Below are positions 9,101 through 15,492 of a stretch of 20,596 bases of DNA, piece after piece. Position 1 is the stretch's first letter. The number at the start of each line of letters is the position of its first letter. The position numbers were made by a program, and so were the translations under genes. This DNA comes from a virus. The stretch spans positions 1-20,596 of the IMG/VR virus record IMGVR_UViG_3300005582_000149, one strand, 5' to 3'. The notes beneath the pieces are model-generated. The model saw nothing but the letters and a program-made list of their open reading frames with translations, was not told where the DNA came from and searched no databases.

Positions 9101-9229
9101 TACGATGATCTCCCCCGTGGGTAGTGCTGTGATGCTATATCCAGTGTTGTCGAGTCCAGCGCCCACGGCGAAAGATGTGTCAGTGGTTCCGTCCGAGTTG
9201 AGGATTGCGATGCGGTCAGGGATGCTCAT
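6131..9229 (-). CDS. Giant virion appendage protein: half propeller, linker, ASH, complete 7-repeat delta-60 propeller, linker, ASH, FN3
   Basis: This is a 1032-aa protein. It starts abruptly in the last strand of a propeller blade (MSIPDRIAIL), then has three delta-60/DUF5122 repeats to residue ~160 (EIIVGGEF, SVIFGGDF, KILAGGSF). A ~85-residue linker domain (161-248) and an ASH/choice-of-anchor-D domain (251-365) follow. A second propeller at ~371-710 has seven repeats by my count. A second linker (711-795), a second ASH domain (803-920) and an FN3-like domain (~927-1020) complete it. The two linkers are clearly related (EETQ/PETQ after WDRTGT/WLRSGT), so the propeller-linker-ASH cassette is duplicated. 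There is no N-terminal virion-attachment region or signal peptide, unlike the 1095-aa protein, whose broken propeller this start would complete. It probably forms part of a host-recognition appendage; the start has no Shine-Dalgarno sequence. Confidence 0.85.
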   Translation of the reverse strand: MSIPDRIAILNSDGTTDTSFAVGAGLDNTGYSITALPTGEIIVGGEFLYVGSHIQARLAVLNADGTLVPSIPTPSAAVNTLALQTDGSVIFGGDFTTVGSTNRNRLARLLPDLTLEAAFNPNVNGSVNALALQTDGKILAGGSFTSVGSTTRNRVARLYNGTAANSLYVVNADLIKWDRTGTSEETQRVEFELSTGGPYSQLLGTISRTPSGWQIVPTSSLSGSTNDIRATAFPSDSHSEGIQQATVSAPIDPEIEVEIDGVILTSGAGTVYFPSTQVGSSSPKVVTIRNIGLDDLTLDATPVTFSPTGQYAVVTQPSSPVLPGQSVTFTVDLTPTSAGTKTTTMTIHSDDGDEASFTVAFSGAATPGPGSQDSSWQPSPSDSVLAISQRTTGITGLGGGFTSVGTQTRNRYAFVDSSGTVQAQSGAGVNNTVYCMAQLPDGKALIGGNFTPQRIRRVNSDGSIDGTFLLSTDGVVYCIALLPSGSVLIAGGFTTVTLGATSTRKSIAKIDFSSAGVPSLNAFSCPCDSSIYSIIPQSDGKIMVCGNFYSIAGSPQKCVARLNSDGSIDSTFAANLTAGGTESGVINLDASGNVLLGGKNTYISGVDNRGVIRLTPLGVKDTSFTLVPSSALSLVPQTDGTLLIGSSTSYPASTSRVERVTSTGANDTTFVAAATGNVYSLCVQEDGALLTGGLFQLAGGSATYAAKLINGTGSSTLSVVGQTAVQWLRSGTLPETQITVFDLSQDGGTTWTRLGQGTRISGGWTLTGISLPTNGILRARAYIQCGYFSGSVSIQEDQLSFSGVLAPDLVVQVPDGTTIPDDGATGYSTAIGGAFIDIPVKLINAGTATLSSIAATLTGWLAEHSITSTPPTSISAGNSDTMVVRFSPATGAKGYRSTTLNIASNNPGTKSTYTIQVNTAAVAVPAATTGVASAIGGGSATLAGTFTPNHIAATCYFQYKLVASSTWLTSSTNTVAGFSPTASTKVVSGLTVGQSYHFRAVVYNSINTITSIPTTGTTSTDPWIGAVVAFTA

Positions 9230-9293
9230 AGAAATACGCTTGCGTTTACAGCCGACTTATACTACCACTAAGGTCAACCACACTCACCATAAC

Positions 9294-9839
9294 ATGAATG
9301 CTTTCAACGCACAAATACCAATAGTACCCGTTAGTGTCAAGATAAGCCACCAACTCATGCGCTTGTTTTGGTCAAGAAATAGAATTGGTTATCGACCAGA
9401 CCAAGGTGTCCCACAATATCAAGGGCTGTTGTCATGCTGGTCTTGGATTGGAAGTTTAAACGCAGGAGGGTACGGCAAAACAAAGGCCAATGGTCAGACC
9501 GTTCTTGCCCACAGGCTATCTTGGCTCATACACTTTGGCCCAATACCGGATGGTGTGGATGTGCTGCACAAATGTGATTGCAGGAGTTGCGTCAATCCAG
9601 ACCATTTATTTCTTGGAGATGTCCAAACGAACTGCGCTGACAGAATTTCCAAAGGCCGAAGTAATACGGCTCGCGGGACAAGGCTTCCGCAGTCTCGTCT
9701 GACAGAGCATAAAGTTGCCCAGATACGAAAACTTTTACACCAAGGCGTAGTGCAGACAAAGATAGCTCGCGACTTCAACACTACGCAAAAGAACGTAAGT
9801 AAAATCGCTCTGTACAAGTCGTGGAAGCATGTGCGCTAG
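9294..9839 (+). CDS. HNH homing-type endonuclease (free-standing)
   Basis: This is the only supported plus-strand gene, 181 aa from ATG 9294. It has the HNH_3-type core of phage homing endonucleases: CWSWIGSLNAGGYGK (48-62), AHRLSW (72-77), then LHKCDCRSCVNPDHLFLGD (91-109), in which H92, N101 and H104 form the H-N-H triad and the Cys residues may bind a structural zinc. Residues ~133-178 form a helix-turn-helix DNA-binding tail (TEHKVAQIRKLLHQG, TKIARDFNTT). The open frame runs further upstream, but only by antisense extension through the 1032-aa gene; ATG 9294 or 9357 are the plausible starts, neither with a Shine-Dalgarno sequence. A TATACT hexamer at 9258-9263 could be a -10 element. It lies exactly between two halves of an apparently split propeller gene, which fits an invasive element. 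Confidence 0.88.
   Translation: MNAFNAQIPIVPVSVKISHQLMRLFWSRNRIGYRPDQGVPQYQGLLSCWSWIGSLNAGGYGKTKANGQTVLAHRLSWLIHFGPIPDGVDVLHKCDCRSCVNPDHLFLGDVQTNCADRISKGRSNTARGTRLPQSRLTEHKVAQIRKLLHQGVVQTKIARDFNTTQKNVSKIALYKSWKHVR
9312..9340 (-). promoter_or_regulatory. Weak promoter candidate antisense to the HNH gene
   Basis: On the minus strand there is a perfect -35 TTGACA (9335-9340), a 17-base spacer and TATTTG (9312-9317) as a poor -10 lacking the final T. It would transcribe towards the 1032-aa gene, which has otherwise lost the upstream context. Only the -35 is convincing. Confidence 0.2.
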
Positions 9840-9841
9840 CT

Positions 9842-10951
9842 TCAAATATATTCGACTTTCCCTAGCTTTGCGAGATAAGCAAACATCGCTGCCTCAACCT
9901 CCCCACTATGCTCTGACGGCTTCTTAAAAGGGCGTGTATCCCAGTAGTGGTGCTGCTTGCTGCGGTCTTTTCTAAAGTGGTCAAAACCCACCAAGCTTAT
10001 TTTACTGATGCCAATTATTTGGAGGAACCACGCAGCGACCATCAATCCGCTAGTTGGTATCAGTTTTGGGGCCTCAATATCAAATCCGCACTCCCATTTT
10101 GCGAAAGCACGCAGATCACGGGTAGTCTCAGCCCAAAACCAGTGAGGGATAGCATAAAGGTGTTCGGGGGTATACGCAGGGCCACCCCCGGATTCACCGT
10201 GAGTGTATATGACACGGGAGGGGCGCTCATCTACGGTCAAGGGCAAACGCCCCCTTCCATAGGTGCTCCACAAAGTTGTACGAGTCCCTATTTTGTTCTC
10301 ATACCCTTTCAAAATATAGCGATTAAACCGAACAATCTCATTGAAAGCATCGATCTGCTCCCCTCTGTCTTTATCCAGTAGCGAAGGGCCGTTCCCTACG
10401 AGCACGCAGGTAGTTTCTGGGGTGACTTGAAAAAGTGTCTGCCACTCGCCAATAATGTACCCACCTTTCACTTTGACTCCGATGCCTCCAGCTTGGATTA
10501 TCTTCCGAATCCACCAATTTTCAGGACGGACTGTAGGGTGTAAATTCTGCCCTTCCCAAAGTCTCTTGCTAGGAACATAAGAAACAGAGAAGATGAAGCG
10601 CTTGGAAACACGGGACATTTCTTTAAGCACTGGATCAATCTGTTCGGGGGTCAGATGCTCCAGCATATCGAACGAAGTTATCACGTCGTACTCTTTATTT
10701 CCGGCTGGGATACTTGCTACGTCACCTAGAATATCCGCAAAAGGGGATGCAAAGTCCATTCCTACTGCCTTAGCAGAGGGGCATAACTCCAGAAAACTTT
10801 TGATAAACTCATTTCCACCACACCCAACGTCTAAAACGGATGCCGGGTTCCATTTGACTAGCAAAGGTATTGCTCTGCTGCCGTGGTTAAGATGGCCGTA
10901 ATTAGCACTACTAGCGTAAAGACCTTGATATTTAGCTGTCTCTGGGTTCAT
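9842..10951 (-). CDS. Fusion: class I SAM methyltransferase + GT29 (sialyltransferase)-like domain
   Basis: This is a 369-aa protein. Residues ~25-175 form a class I methyltransferase: SAM-binding motif I VLDVGCGGNEF (39-49), an acidic D66 in VGMDFASP, and the SFDMLEHL motif (93-100) typical of methyltransferase domain families 11/23. Residues ~180-360 carry GT29-like sialyltransferase motifs: an L-like motif CVLVGNGPSL (182-191) running to EIVRFNRY (205-212), an S-like motif IPTSGLMVAA (298-307) running to ISLVGFDHF (318-326), and a VS-like HHYWD (334-338). GT29 enzymes transfer sialic acid or related sugars from CMP donors. One protein could thus methylate and glycosylate the same glycan. 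DUF115-type proteins share the GNGPSL element and are the alternative. It starts ATGA-coupled to the GT8-like gene and converges with the HNH gene, 2 bases apart. Confidence 0.8.
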   Translation of the reverse strand: MNPETAKYQGLYASSANYGHLNHGSRAIPLLVKWNPASVLDVGCGGNEFIKSFLELCPSAKAVGMDFASPFADILGDVASIPAGNKEYDVITSFDMLEHLTPEQIDPVLKEMSRVSKRFIFSVSYVPSKRLWEGQNLHPTVRPENWWIRKIIQAGGIGVKVKGGYIIGEWQTLFQVTPETTCVLVGNGPSLLDKDRGEQIDAFNEIVRFNRYILKGYENKIGTRTTLWSTYGRGRLPLTVDERPSRVIYTHGESGGGPAYTPEHLYAIPHWFWAETTRDLRAFAKWECGFDIEAPKLIPTSGLMVAAWFLQIIGISKISLVGFDHFRKDRSKQHHYWDTRPFKKPSEHSGEVEAAMFAYLAKLGKVEYI

Positions 10952-11628
10952 AAGTTAGTAGCGTGGGACATTCTCGCAAGTTCGTCTATCCAAAGACTTG
11001 AATAACCACAATCTTGAGTCGGGATGAACCAAGGCCCACCATCTGTATAGTGGATGATTGAAAGTTCGTTGATGGGTTTTTTCTCGTCATAATCGACGAG
11101 GTGGTTCCACCTTGATGGTAGTTCGCCAACTAAATCTTCTGAGGCTAACCAGTTGAATCTATGAAGGTCTAAACCGCTCGCCGTATTCACGTACTCAGGA
11201 GTCAGAGCTTTGCATTTAGCGCAGTTCATAAGCATCACACTACTCCAGTTCTTTTTGGGGTAACGAGTCTGCGGCTGATTGAGAAATTTTGTTGTCTCTG
11301 ATGGTTGATGATCGTGCTTAACGACATGCACGGCAAACGCTTCGTCTCTAAGCGCCCAAAGTTTAGCAATGTCGTCAACTACGATAACGTCTGAATCCAT
11401 AAAAATAGCCCAGCCGTCAAAGTCGCACAGAAAAGGTACCAAGAAACGAGAGAATGAGAAATCAGTTGCTTGTGTTGGTGTTCGCTCCCGATTGAAGAAA
11501 GACTTCAACTGAGGGAGCGCCAGCGGTGCTATTGAGATCGGCTCAGAAGCATGGCGGATCAAACTATGCGCTGCCGCATGGTAGGCGACTGTTTCATGCT
11601 GGTCATAACCAATAAATACTTTAATCAT
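10948..11628 (-). CDS. GT8-like glycosyltransferase
   Basis: This is a 226-aa protein. It starts MIKVFIGYDQHETVAYHAA, the usual opening of a GT-A/GT8-like enzyme, and has TDFSFSRFLVPFLCDF before the metal-binding D-S-D at residues 78-80 (IFMDSDVIVVDD). An acceptor-side region with SVMLMNCAKC follows, and a late HYTDGGPWF motif shared by many phage and bacterial members. These features indicate a retaining-type transferase that uses a nucleotide-sugar; donor and acceptor are unknown. Its start is embedded in the stop of the 1095-aa appendage gene (ATGA) and its end is embedded in the start of the methyltransferase/GT29 gene, so all three are likely to be made together. That makes the Thr/Ser-rich PTPDVS tail encoded just upstream an attractive acceptor, as inference only. 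Confidence 0.85.
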   Translation of the reverse strand: MIKVFIGYDQHETVAYHAAAHSLIRHASEPISIAPLALPQLKSFFNRERTPTQATDFSFSRFLVPFLCDFDGWAIFMDSDVIVVDDIAKLWALRDEAFAVHVVKHDHQPSETTKFLNQPQTRYPKKNWSSVMLMNCAKCKALTPEYVNTASGLDLHRFNWLASEDLVGELPSRWNHLVDYDEKKPINELSIIHYTDGGPWFIPTQDCGYSSLWIDELARMSHATNL

Positions 11629-14600
11629 GGTGAAGGAGTAGGGCTAACGTCAGGGGTAGGGCTGACATCCGGTGTAGGGCTAACGTCAGGGGTAGGGCTG
11701 ACATCCGGTGTAGGACTGACATCCGGGGTAGGGCTAACGTCAGGGGTAGGACTGACATCCGGGGTAGGGCTAACGTCAGGGGTAGGACTGACATCCGGGG
11801 TAGGGCTAACGTCAGGGGTAGGGCTAACGTCAGGGGTAGGACTGACATCCGGTGTAGGACTGACATCCGGTGTAGGACTGACATCCGGTGTAGGACTGAC
11901 ATCCGGTGTAGGGCTAACGTCAGGGGTAGGGCTGACATCCGGTGTAGGAGTCGTTGATGGGGAAGGAGTTGGGAATATACCGTCACTCCACGCCCCAACA
12001 ACGGCTACCCGTCCATCCTCAAGCAGTGTCACGCCATAAACGGCTGCGGGGTTAGATACCGTGTCAATTTCACTTGTGAACGAGGTGTCGAGAACTCCAG
12101 AAGAGTCGATGCGGGCGAGCCATGCTTTTACTCCTCCTCCAATGTTGGCGAAGTCTCCACCTACGATGATGCTGCCGTCGTCTTGGAGGGCCATGCAGCG
12201 CACGACACCATCTGCATCTGGGTCGAACCCTGCGTCAATAGCTCCAGTTGAGTCTAGGCGGGCGATATTGTTCCTAGCTGATGCTGCAACTGATGTGAAG
12301 TCTCCCCCTATGATGATCTTGCCGTCAGGCTGTATGAGGACGCAGTGGACGTTTCCGTTTGCTCCCGGGTCTGTGTCAAAAGTCCCATCAACTGAACCAT
12401 CGGCGGTGTTGATACGAGCAATTCGATAACAATCTGTTCCGCCTATGCTGTTAAAGATGCCGACAAGAATGGCTTTTCCATCGGGTTGGTGGGCAATCCC
12501 GTAAATAGCTCCATTTGCGTCTGCATCCCAAGTCAGATCGACTGCCCCCGGCGCTGATGGGTTCTGTGAAACTCCGGTCAGACTGACGGTAAACGGGCTT
12601 TCGTCGGCATCTGTGCTGGTGAGGGAAAGTGTAGCCGTGCGAGTGCTGGAGGATGTCTCCTCGTCAACTGGGTAAAACGTGACCGTGAACGTCGTGAACG
12701 TGCCGCTTGCTAACTCCGTAACGGATAGGGCCGAGGGTATGTAGTCAGAGGCATTTGCCCCGTTTACAGCAACAGCTAGACTACGTAAGGGAACTGAGTC
12801 GTTGCCGACGTTCTTGATAACAAAAGTCTCAGTGGCTGAACCACCTGTCACGATGCCAAAATCTACCGTGTTTCCACCATTGGTTAAGACTAGGTTACTG
12901 GGGAGTTGCACTAACTCGACTTGGATGTCAGCGGCTACCCCTGTCCCTGCGACATTGATAACGTAAGTCGTCGAAGCGTTGCTTGTGATTATGATGGTGG
13001 CACTCTTGTAGCCGGGAGAGGTTGGCTTGAAGTAGATGCTCCATGCCGCCGAATTAGAAGGGGCAATGGAAGCAGGAAATTGCTGCACCGTGAACATGGC
13101 GGCATCCTCCGCTACACCTGATGTCTTAGTCGTGGAGAACCCAGATAAGGACTCAAGGCCGATGTTCGTCAGCGTGAGCGCCAAAGTGGACTGGCCCCCA
13201 ACCGAAACAGCATCTGCTGTGCTGGCCCCCGTCGCAGGGGCTTCACTCACAAGATTATCGCCCCCTGTAGTAGAGACTAGGAGTTCAGGCTGCGGGTCAG
13301 TGAATGCTATGCAGAGATTGCTTGTCACGCCTGCACAGACAAGTTTGGCGTAGTAGGTGACTCCGCGAGTCGCCCCCGTGACAACAGTTGTCGTCAAGCT
13401 AGCGGTATTCAGGGTATGACTACCAATCGACAAAGCGTTGTAGCTCCCCAAGAAGCCTCCGCCGAAGTTCGGGTCAGTCGCGATGGAAAGGTACATCGTT
13501 CCTGTCGGAACCGTCTTGGCTACGTTGCCAGAAAGCGTGAAGCCAGTTGCCGTCTCTGCGGTGAGACTGAGAGAAATGTCTGTCGGGTTCCCTGCGGTGC
13601 TCGGAGACTTGACGTAGAACATCCGAGTCAGGTATCCGCCTTGGTCTGGGGAAACAGTTACACGGGCAAGCACCGTTGCAGGCCAGCGGGTCGGGTTGGT
13701 TGCTGGGTATGTCTGTGAGAACTGGGTGTCCCAAAGGCTGTAGCGATCATGCAAACAGGCAGGGATATTGATTTTCAAATCCCTTCCATTGAAAACAATC
13801 TCGGAGCGCAACATTGGCGTTTCCTGCGGGATCAGGGGAGAAACCTGAGTCCAATAGGCGGCATTAAACGTCGAACCAGATGTGTGTGCTGTAGTGCATT
13901 TGTAGTAGGTTGGGGAACTACCTACTACACGGGTGATGTAGGCATCCACGGCATACACGGTGGATGCCGCCCAGACAGTCCCTGTGTTCCACCCCGAATC
14001 CCCATTGAAGATCGGTTTCGCGAGTGTCCACCGCTCCACAAGAGTGTAGTCGCACGGCCCATCAAAGGCATCCGCAAGCCAGACTGGCGACCAAGAGAAA
14101 GAAGAAATCGGGGAATAGATGTTTCGTGGGTCGCTCTGGATTGCCTGAATATTGATGTAGTTCAGGACTCTGGGCCAAGTGTAGTTATCTCGGTAGTAGA
14201 GAATGCGAGTCGCAACTCCATTGTTGGACGTTCCTGCCAGTCCTGCTGCCTTCTGGGTCGTTTTGGTAGACCAAAGGGAGTTGATCACGGACACGTTGCT
14301 ATACGTTCCGTCTGCTGCCACTCCAGAGGCTTGTGTGCCTGCGGCTACTTTCTGGGTTTGAGTAGCTTTGACAGTGTTAGTGTCCAAATCTACCTCATAC
14401 GCAGTATTGACGACGCTTGTCTTCTCCCGAGTCACTTGGACGGAGACATACAGACTGTCCAACTTCGGTTCCCCAATGCGCTGCTCCTGCGTTGCCGTGA
14501 TCTCGTAGTCCGTTGTGTCGAGAGGCGGATTCGGTGGAGCAGGGTAGGTCGTTGACGGTGTTGCCGGAAGGGTGCGGTAATCCGCACGGGGGATGACAAA

Positions 14601-14912
14601 CGTCTGGTTGATGGCAGGCCAAGGACCAGAATCGCTGATTTCCCAGTTGTATAGGTTTTGGGAAACTTGGTCCGCTACGTACCACCTCTGATAATTTCCC
14701 TTCTCGTCCGGCTGAGTCTGAAGGCAGAACTTGTGGTCAGGCCAAGACTTGAGCTTGGAGATGTCGTTGTGCGGAGTCCCGTAGGCAGGGATCGAGTCGT
14801 TGGGCGACTGAACAACATTGAAGTTCTCCACCACAAACACATCGGTGCTCGTAGGGTTAAAAGGAATCCGCTGCGAGGGCAGCAGTTTTGAGGCGGAGTT
14901 CGCAGTAGCCAT
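11625..14912 (-). CDS. Giant virion appendage protein: N-terminal virion-specific region, CBM-like, two ASH/Ig-like domains, partial delta-60 propeller, 17 x PTPDVS tail
   Basis: This is a 1095-aa protein. Residues 1-300 are a unique, aromatic-rich region probably used for attachment to the virion. Residues ~308-357 look like a small carbohydrate-binding module (VWAASTVYAVDAYITR, then TAHTSGSTFNAAYW). Residues ~437-540 are Ig/FN3-like. Two choice-of-anchor-D (ASH-like) domains follow at ~541-660 and 661-783. Delta-60/DUF5122 propeller repeats run from 790 to 980 (DGKAILVGIF, DGKIIIGGDF, DGSIIVGGDF, DGRVAVVGAW). The fourth repeat breaks off after GAWSDGIF and is replaced by 115 residues of Pro/Thr/Ser-rich tail with 17 PTPDVS units. 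The propeller therefore has only three and a half blades and cannot close alone; see the 1032-aa gene. The stop overlaps the next gene as ATGA. A virion surface or host-adhesion role is inferred from the domains. Confidence 0.85.
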   Translation of the reverse strand: MATANSASKLLPSQRIPFNPTSTDVFVVENFNVVQSPNDSIPAYGTPHNDISKLKSWPDHKFCLQTQPDEKGNYQRWYVADQVSQNLYNWEISDSGPWPAINQTFVIPRADYRTLPATPSTTYPAPPNPPLDTTDYEITATQEQRIGEPKLDSLYVSVQVTREKTSVVNTAYEVDLDTNTVKATQTQKVAAGTQASGVAADGTYSNVSVINSLWSTKTTQKAAGLAGTSNNGVATRILYYRDNYTWPRVLNYINIQAIQSDPRNIYSPISSFSWSPVWLADAFDGPCDYTLVERWTLAKPIFNGDSGWNTGTVWAASTVYAVDAYITRVVGSSPTYYKCTTAHTSGSTFNAAYWTQVSPLIPQETPMLRSEIVFNGRDLKINIPACLHDRYSLWDTQFSQTYPATNPTRWPATVLARVTVSPDQGGYLTRMFYVKSPSTAGNPTDISLSLTAETATGFTLSGNVAKTVPTGTMYLSIATDPNFGGGFLGSYNALSIGSHTLNTASLTTTVVTGATRGVTYYAKLVCAGVTSNLCIAFTDPQPELLVSTTGGDNLVSEAPATGASTADAVSVGGQSTLALTLTNIGLESLSGFSTTKTSGVAEDAAMFTVQQFPASIAPSNSAAWSIYFKPTSPGYKSATIIITSNASTTYVINVAGTGVAADIQVELVQLPSNLVLTNGGNTVDFGIVTGGSATETFVIKNVGNDSVPLRSLAVAVNGANASDYIPSALSVTELASGTFTTFTVTFYPVDEETSSSTRTATLSLTSTDADESPFTVSLTGVSQNPSAPGAVDLTWDADANGAIYGIAHQPDGKAILVGIFNSIGGTDCYRIARINTADGSVDGTFDTDPGANGNVHCVLIQPDGKIIIGGDFTSVAASARNNIARLDSTGAIDAGFDPDADGVVRCMALQDDGSIIVGGDFANIGGGVKAWLARIDSSGVLDTSFTSEIDTVSNPAAVYGVTLLEDGRVAVVGAWSDGIFPTPSPSTTPTPDVSPTPDVSPTPDVSPTPDVSPTPDVSPTPDVSPTPDVSPTPDVSPTPDVSPTPDVSPTPDVSPTPDVSPTPDVSPTPDVSPTPDVSPTPDVSPTPDVSPTPSP
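11638..11943 (-). repeat. 17 tandem 18-bp units encoding (PTPDVS)17
   Basis: Seventeen consecutive 18-base units run without interruption. On the plus strand there are two main versions: GTAGGGCTAACGTCAGGG (7 units, numbers 1, 3, 6, 8, 10, 11 and 16 from the left) and GTAGG(G/A)CTGACATCCGG(T/G) (10 units). All differences between units are synonymous in the minus-strand frame (Pro CCT/CCG, Thr ACC/ACA, Asp GAC/GAT, Val GTT/GTC, Ser AGC/AGT), so every unit encodes the same six residues. The opposite strand is open too (GVGLTS repeats), as a by-product of the 18-base periodicity. Confidence 0.97.
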
Positions 14913-14946
14913 GTTAAAAATACACTACTCTTTTTTCAACAGACAA
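14913..14946 (-). promoter_or_regulatory. AT-rich leader before the 1095-aa appendage gene (weak promoter candidate)
   Basis: This 34-base gap is one of the few real intergenic spaces and is AT-rich (a TTGAAAAAAGAG stretch, then TATTTTTAAC before ATG). A TTGTCT / TATTTT pair with an 18-base spacer can be drawn, 4 of 6 consensus bases each, which is weak. No Shine-Dalgarno sequence is present. Confidence 0.2.
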
Positions 14947-15492
14947 TCAAGGCGCACCGTAGTAGAGCTTGCCCAAGACTTGGCACTTCAGGCTGTCGAT
15001 GTCCGTGTGGTTGGGGAAACTGTGATCAATCAGGTGACGGGAGACTCCCGCTTCAGATGCGTGATCCATCTGAACTGAGTTTGGACGGGTAATCTCAATC
15101 ACTGTTCCACCCATGTTACGGATTAGCTCCGCTTCGTTGTCAAAGCGGATGTCGTCAATCACGACTCCACGGATGACTCCACTCAAGACATCACTGAGCA
15201 AAGTCTCAATCCGAAAACGTCCTGCGCGAATCCAGATGTCTCCGCCAACCATATTGCGGCCCCAATCGGTTCCGAGGGACTGGTAGACTTCTCGGATAGA
15301 CTTACCACAAAGTTCAGGGGGTCTTGCCAGCTTGTCCGTGACTGGGGTCAGGCACCGGATCATCGCCTTGATTGGGTCGGCAAATGACATGCGATCATAG
15401 CCTAGGGACAAAAAGGCTTGGGCGGCTGTGGTTTTGCCTGCTTGAGCAAGGCCCGTAAAAGCTACCAGAATGGGTTTAGAGTTTGTCGTCAT
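14947..15492 (-). CDS. Deoxynucleoside monophosphate kinase (dNMP kinase-like P-loop protein)
   Basis: From ATG 15492 the product is 181 aa. It has a Walker A loop GLAQAGKTT at residues 14-22, the SFADPIK motif at 36-42, LGTDWGRN at 73-80, and VVIDDIRFDNEAELI at 110-124. These are the landmarks of the phage T4 gp1-type deoxynucleoside monophosphate kinase family, which phosphorylates dNMPs (including modified ones) to dNDPs for phage DNA synthesis. I chose the ATG that starts just before the P-loop strand; an ATG at 15525 would add 11 residues (MGRFGNTSLPK) and extend the overlap with the glycosyltransferase gene. Being next to a glycosyltransferase, it could serve modified-base metabolism, but ordinary dNTP supply is the simpler reading. 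Confidence 0.87.
   Translation of the reverse strand: MTTNSKPILVAFTGLAQAGKTTAAQAFLSLGYDRMSFADPIKAMIRCLTPVTDKLARPPELCGKSIREVYQSLGTDWGRNMVGGDIWIRAGRFRIETLLSDVLSGVIRGVVIDDIRFDNEAELIRNMGGTVIEITRPNSVQMDHASEAGVSRHLIDHSFPNHTDIDSLKCQVLGKLYYGAP

Larger units (their letters stand above)
9230..11972. other. Putative inserted block splitting an appendage gene (PTPDVS tail, GT8-like, MT-GT29, HNH)
   Basis: The 1095-aa protein breaks off in blade 4 of a delta-60 propeller (last propeller residues coded near 11973), and the 1032-aa protein begins at 9229 with the missing end of that blade and three further blades. Everything between is foreign to the propeller: a low-complexity tail, two sugar-modifying genes and an opposite-strand HNH endonuclease. 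No direct repeats or integrase were seen at the edges, so the mechanism is unknown. Confidence 0.45.

Noticed and set aside
8991-9293. Long upstream extension of the HNH frame
   Set aside because: The bases are antisense to the start of the 1032-aa appendage gene and the residues there have no domain; ATG 9294 (or 9357) is preferred.
9230-9293. Promoter for the 1032-aa gene from TTGACC and TATAAG
   Set aside because: The two hexamers are only 10 bases apart and no -10 lies at the right distance from TTGACC.
11551-12039. Plus-strand 162-codon frame with GVGLTS repeats
   Set aside because: It is the antisense reading of the 18-bp repeats inside the 1095-aa gene; the period of 18 keeps both strands open. 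No domain or start signal supports it.
13749-14555. Plus-strand 268-codon frame
   Set aside because: Antisense shadow of the 1095-aa gene; Cys/Arg-rich, no motif, no neighbouring plus-strand gene.
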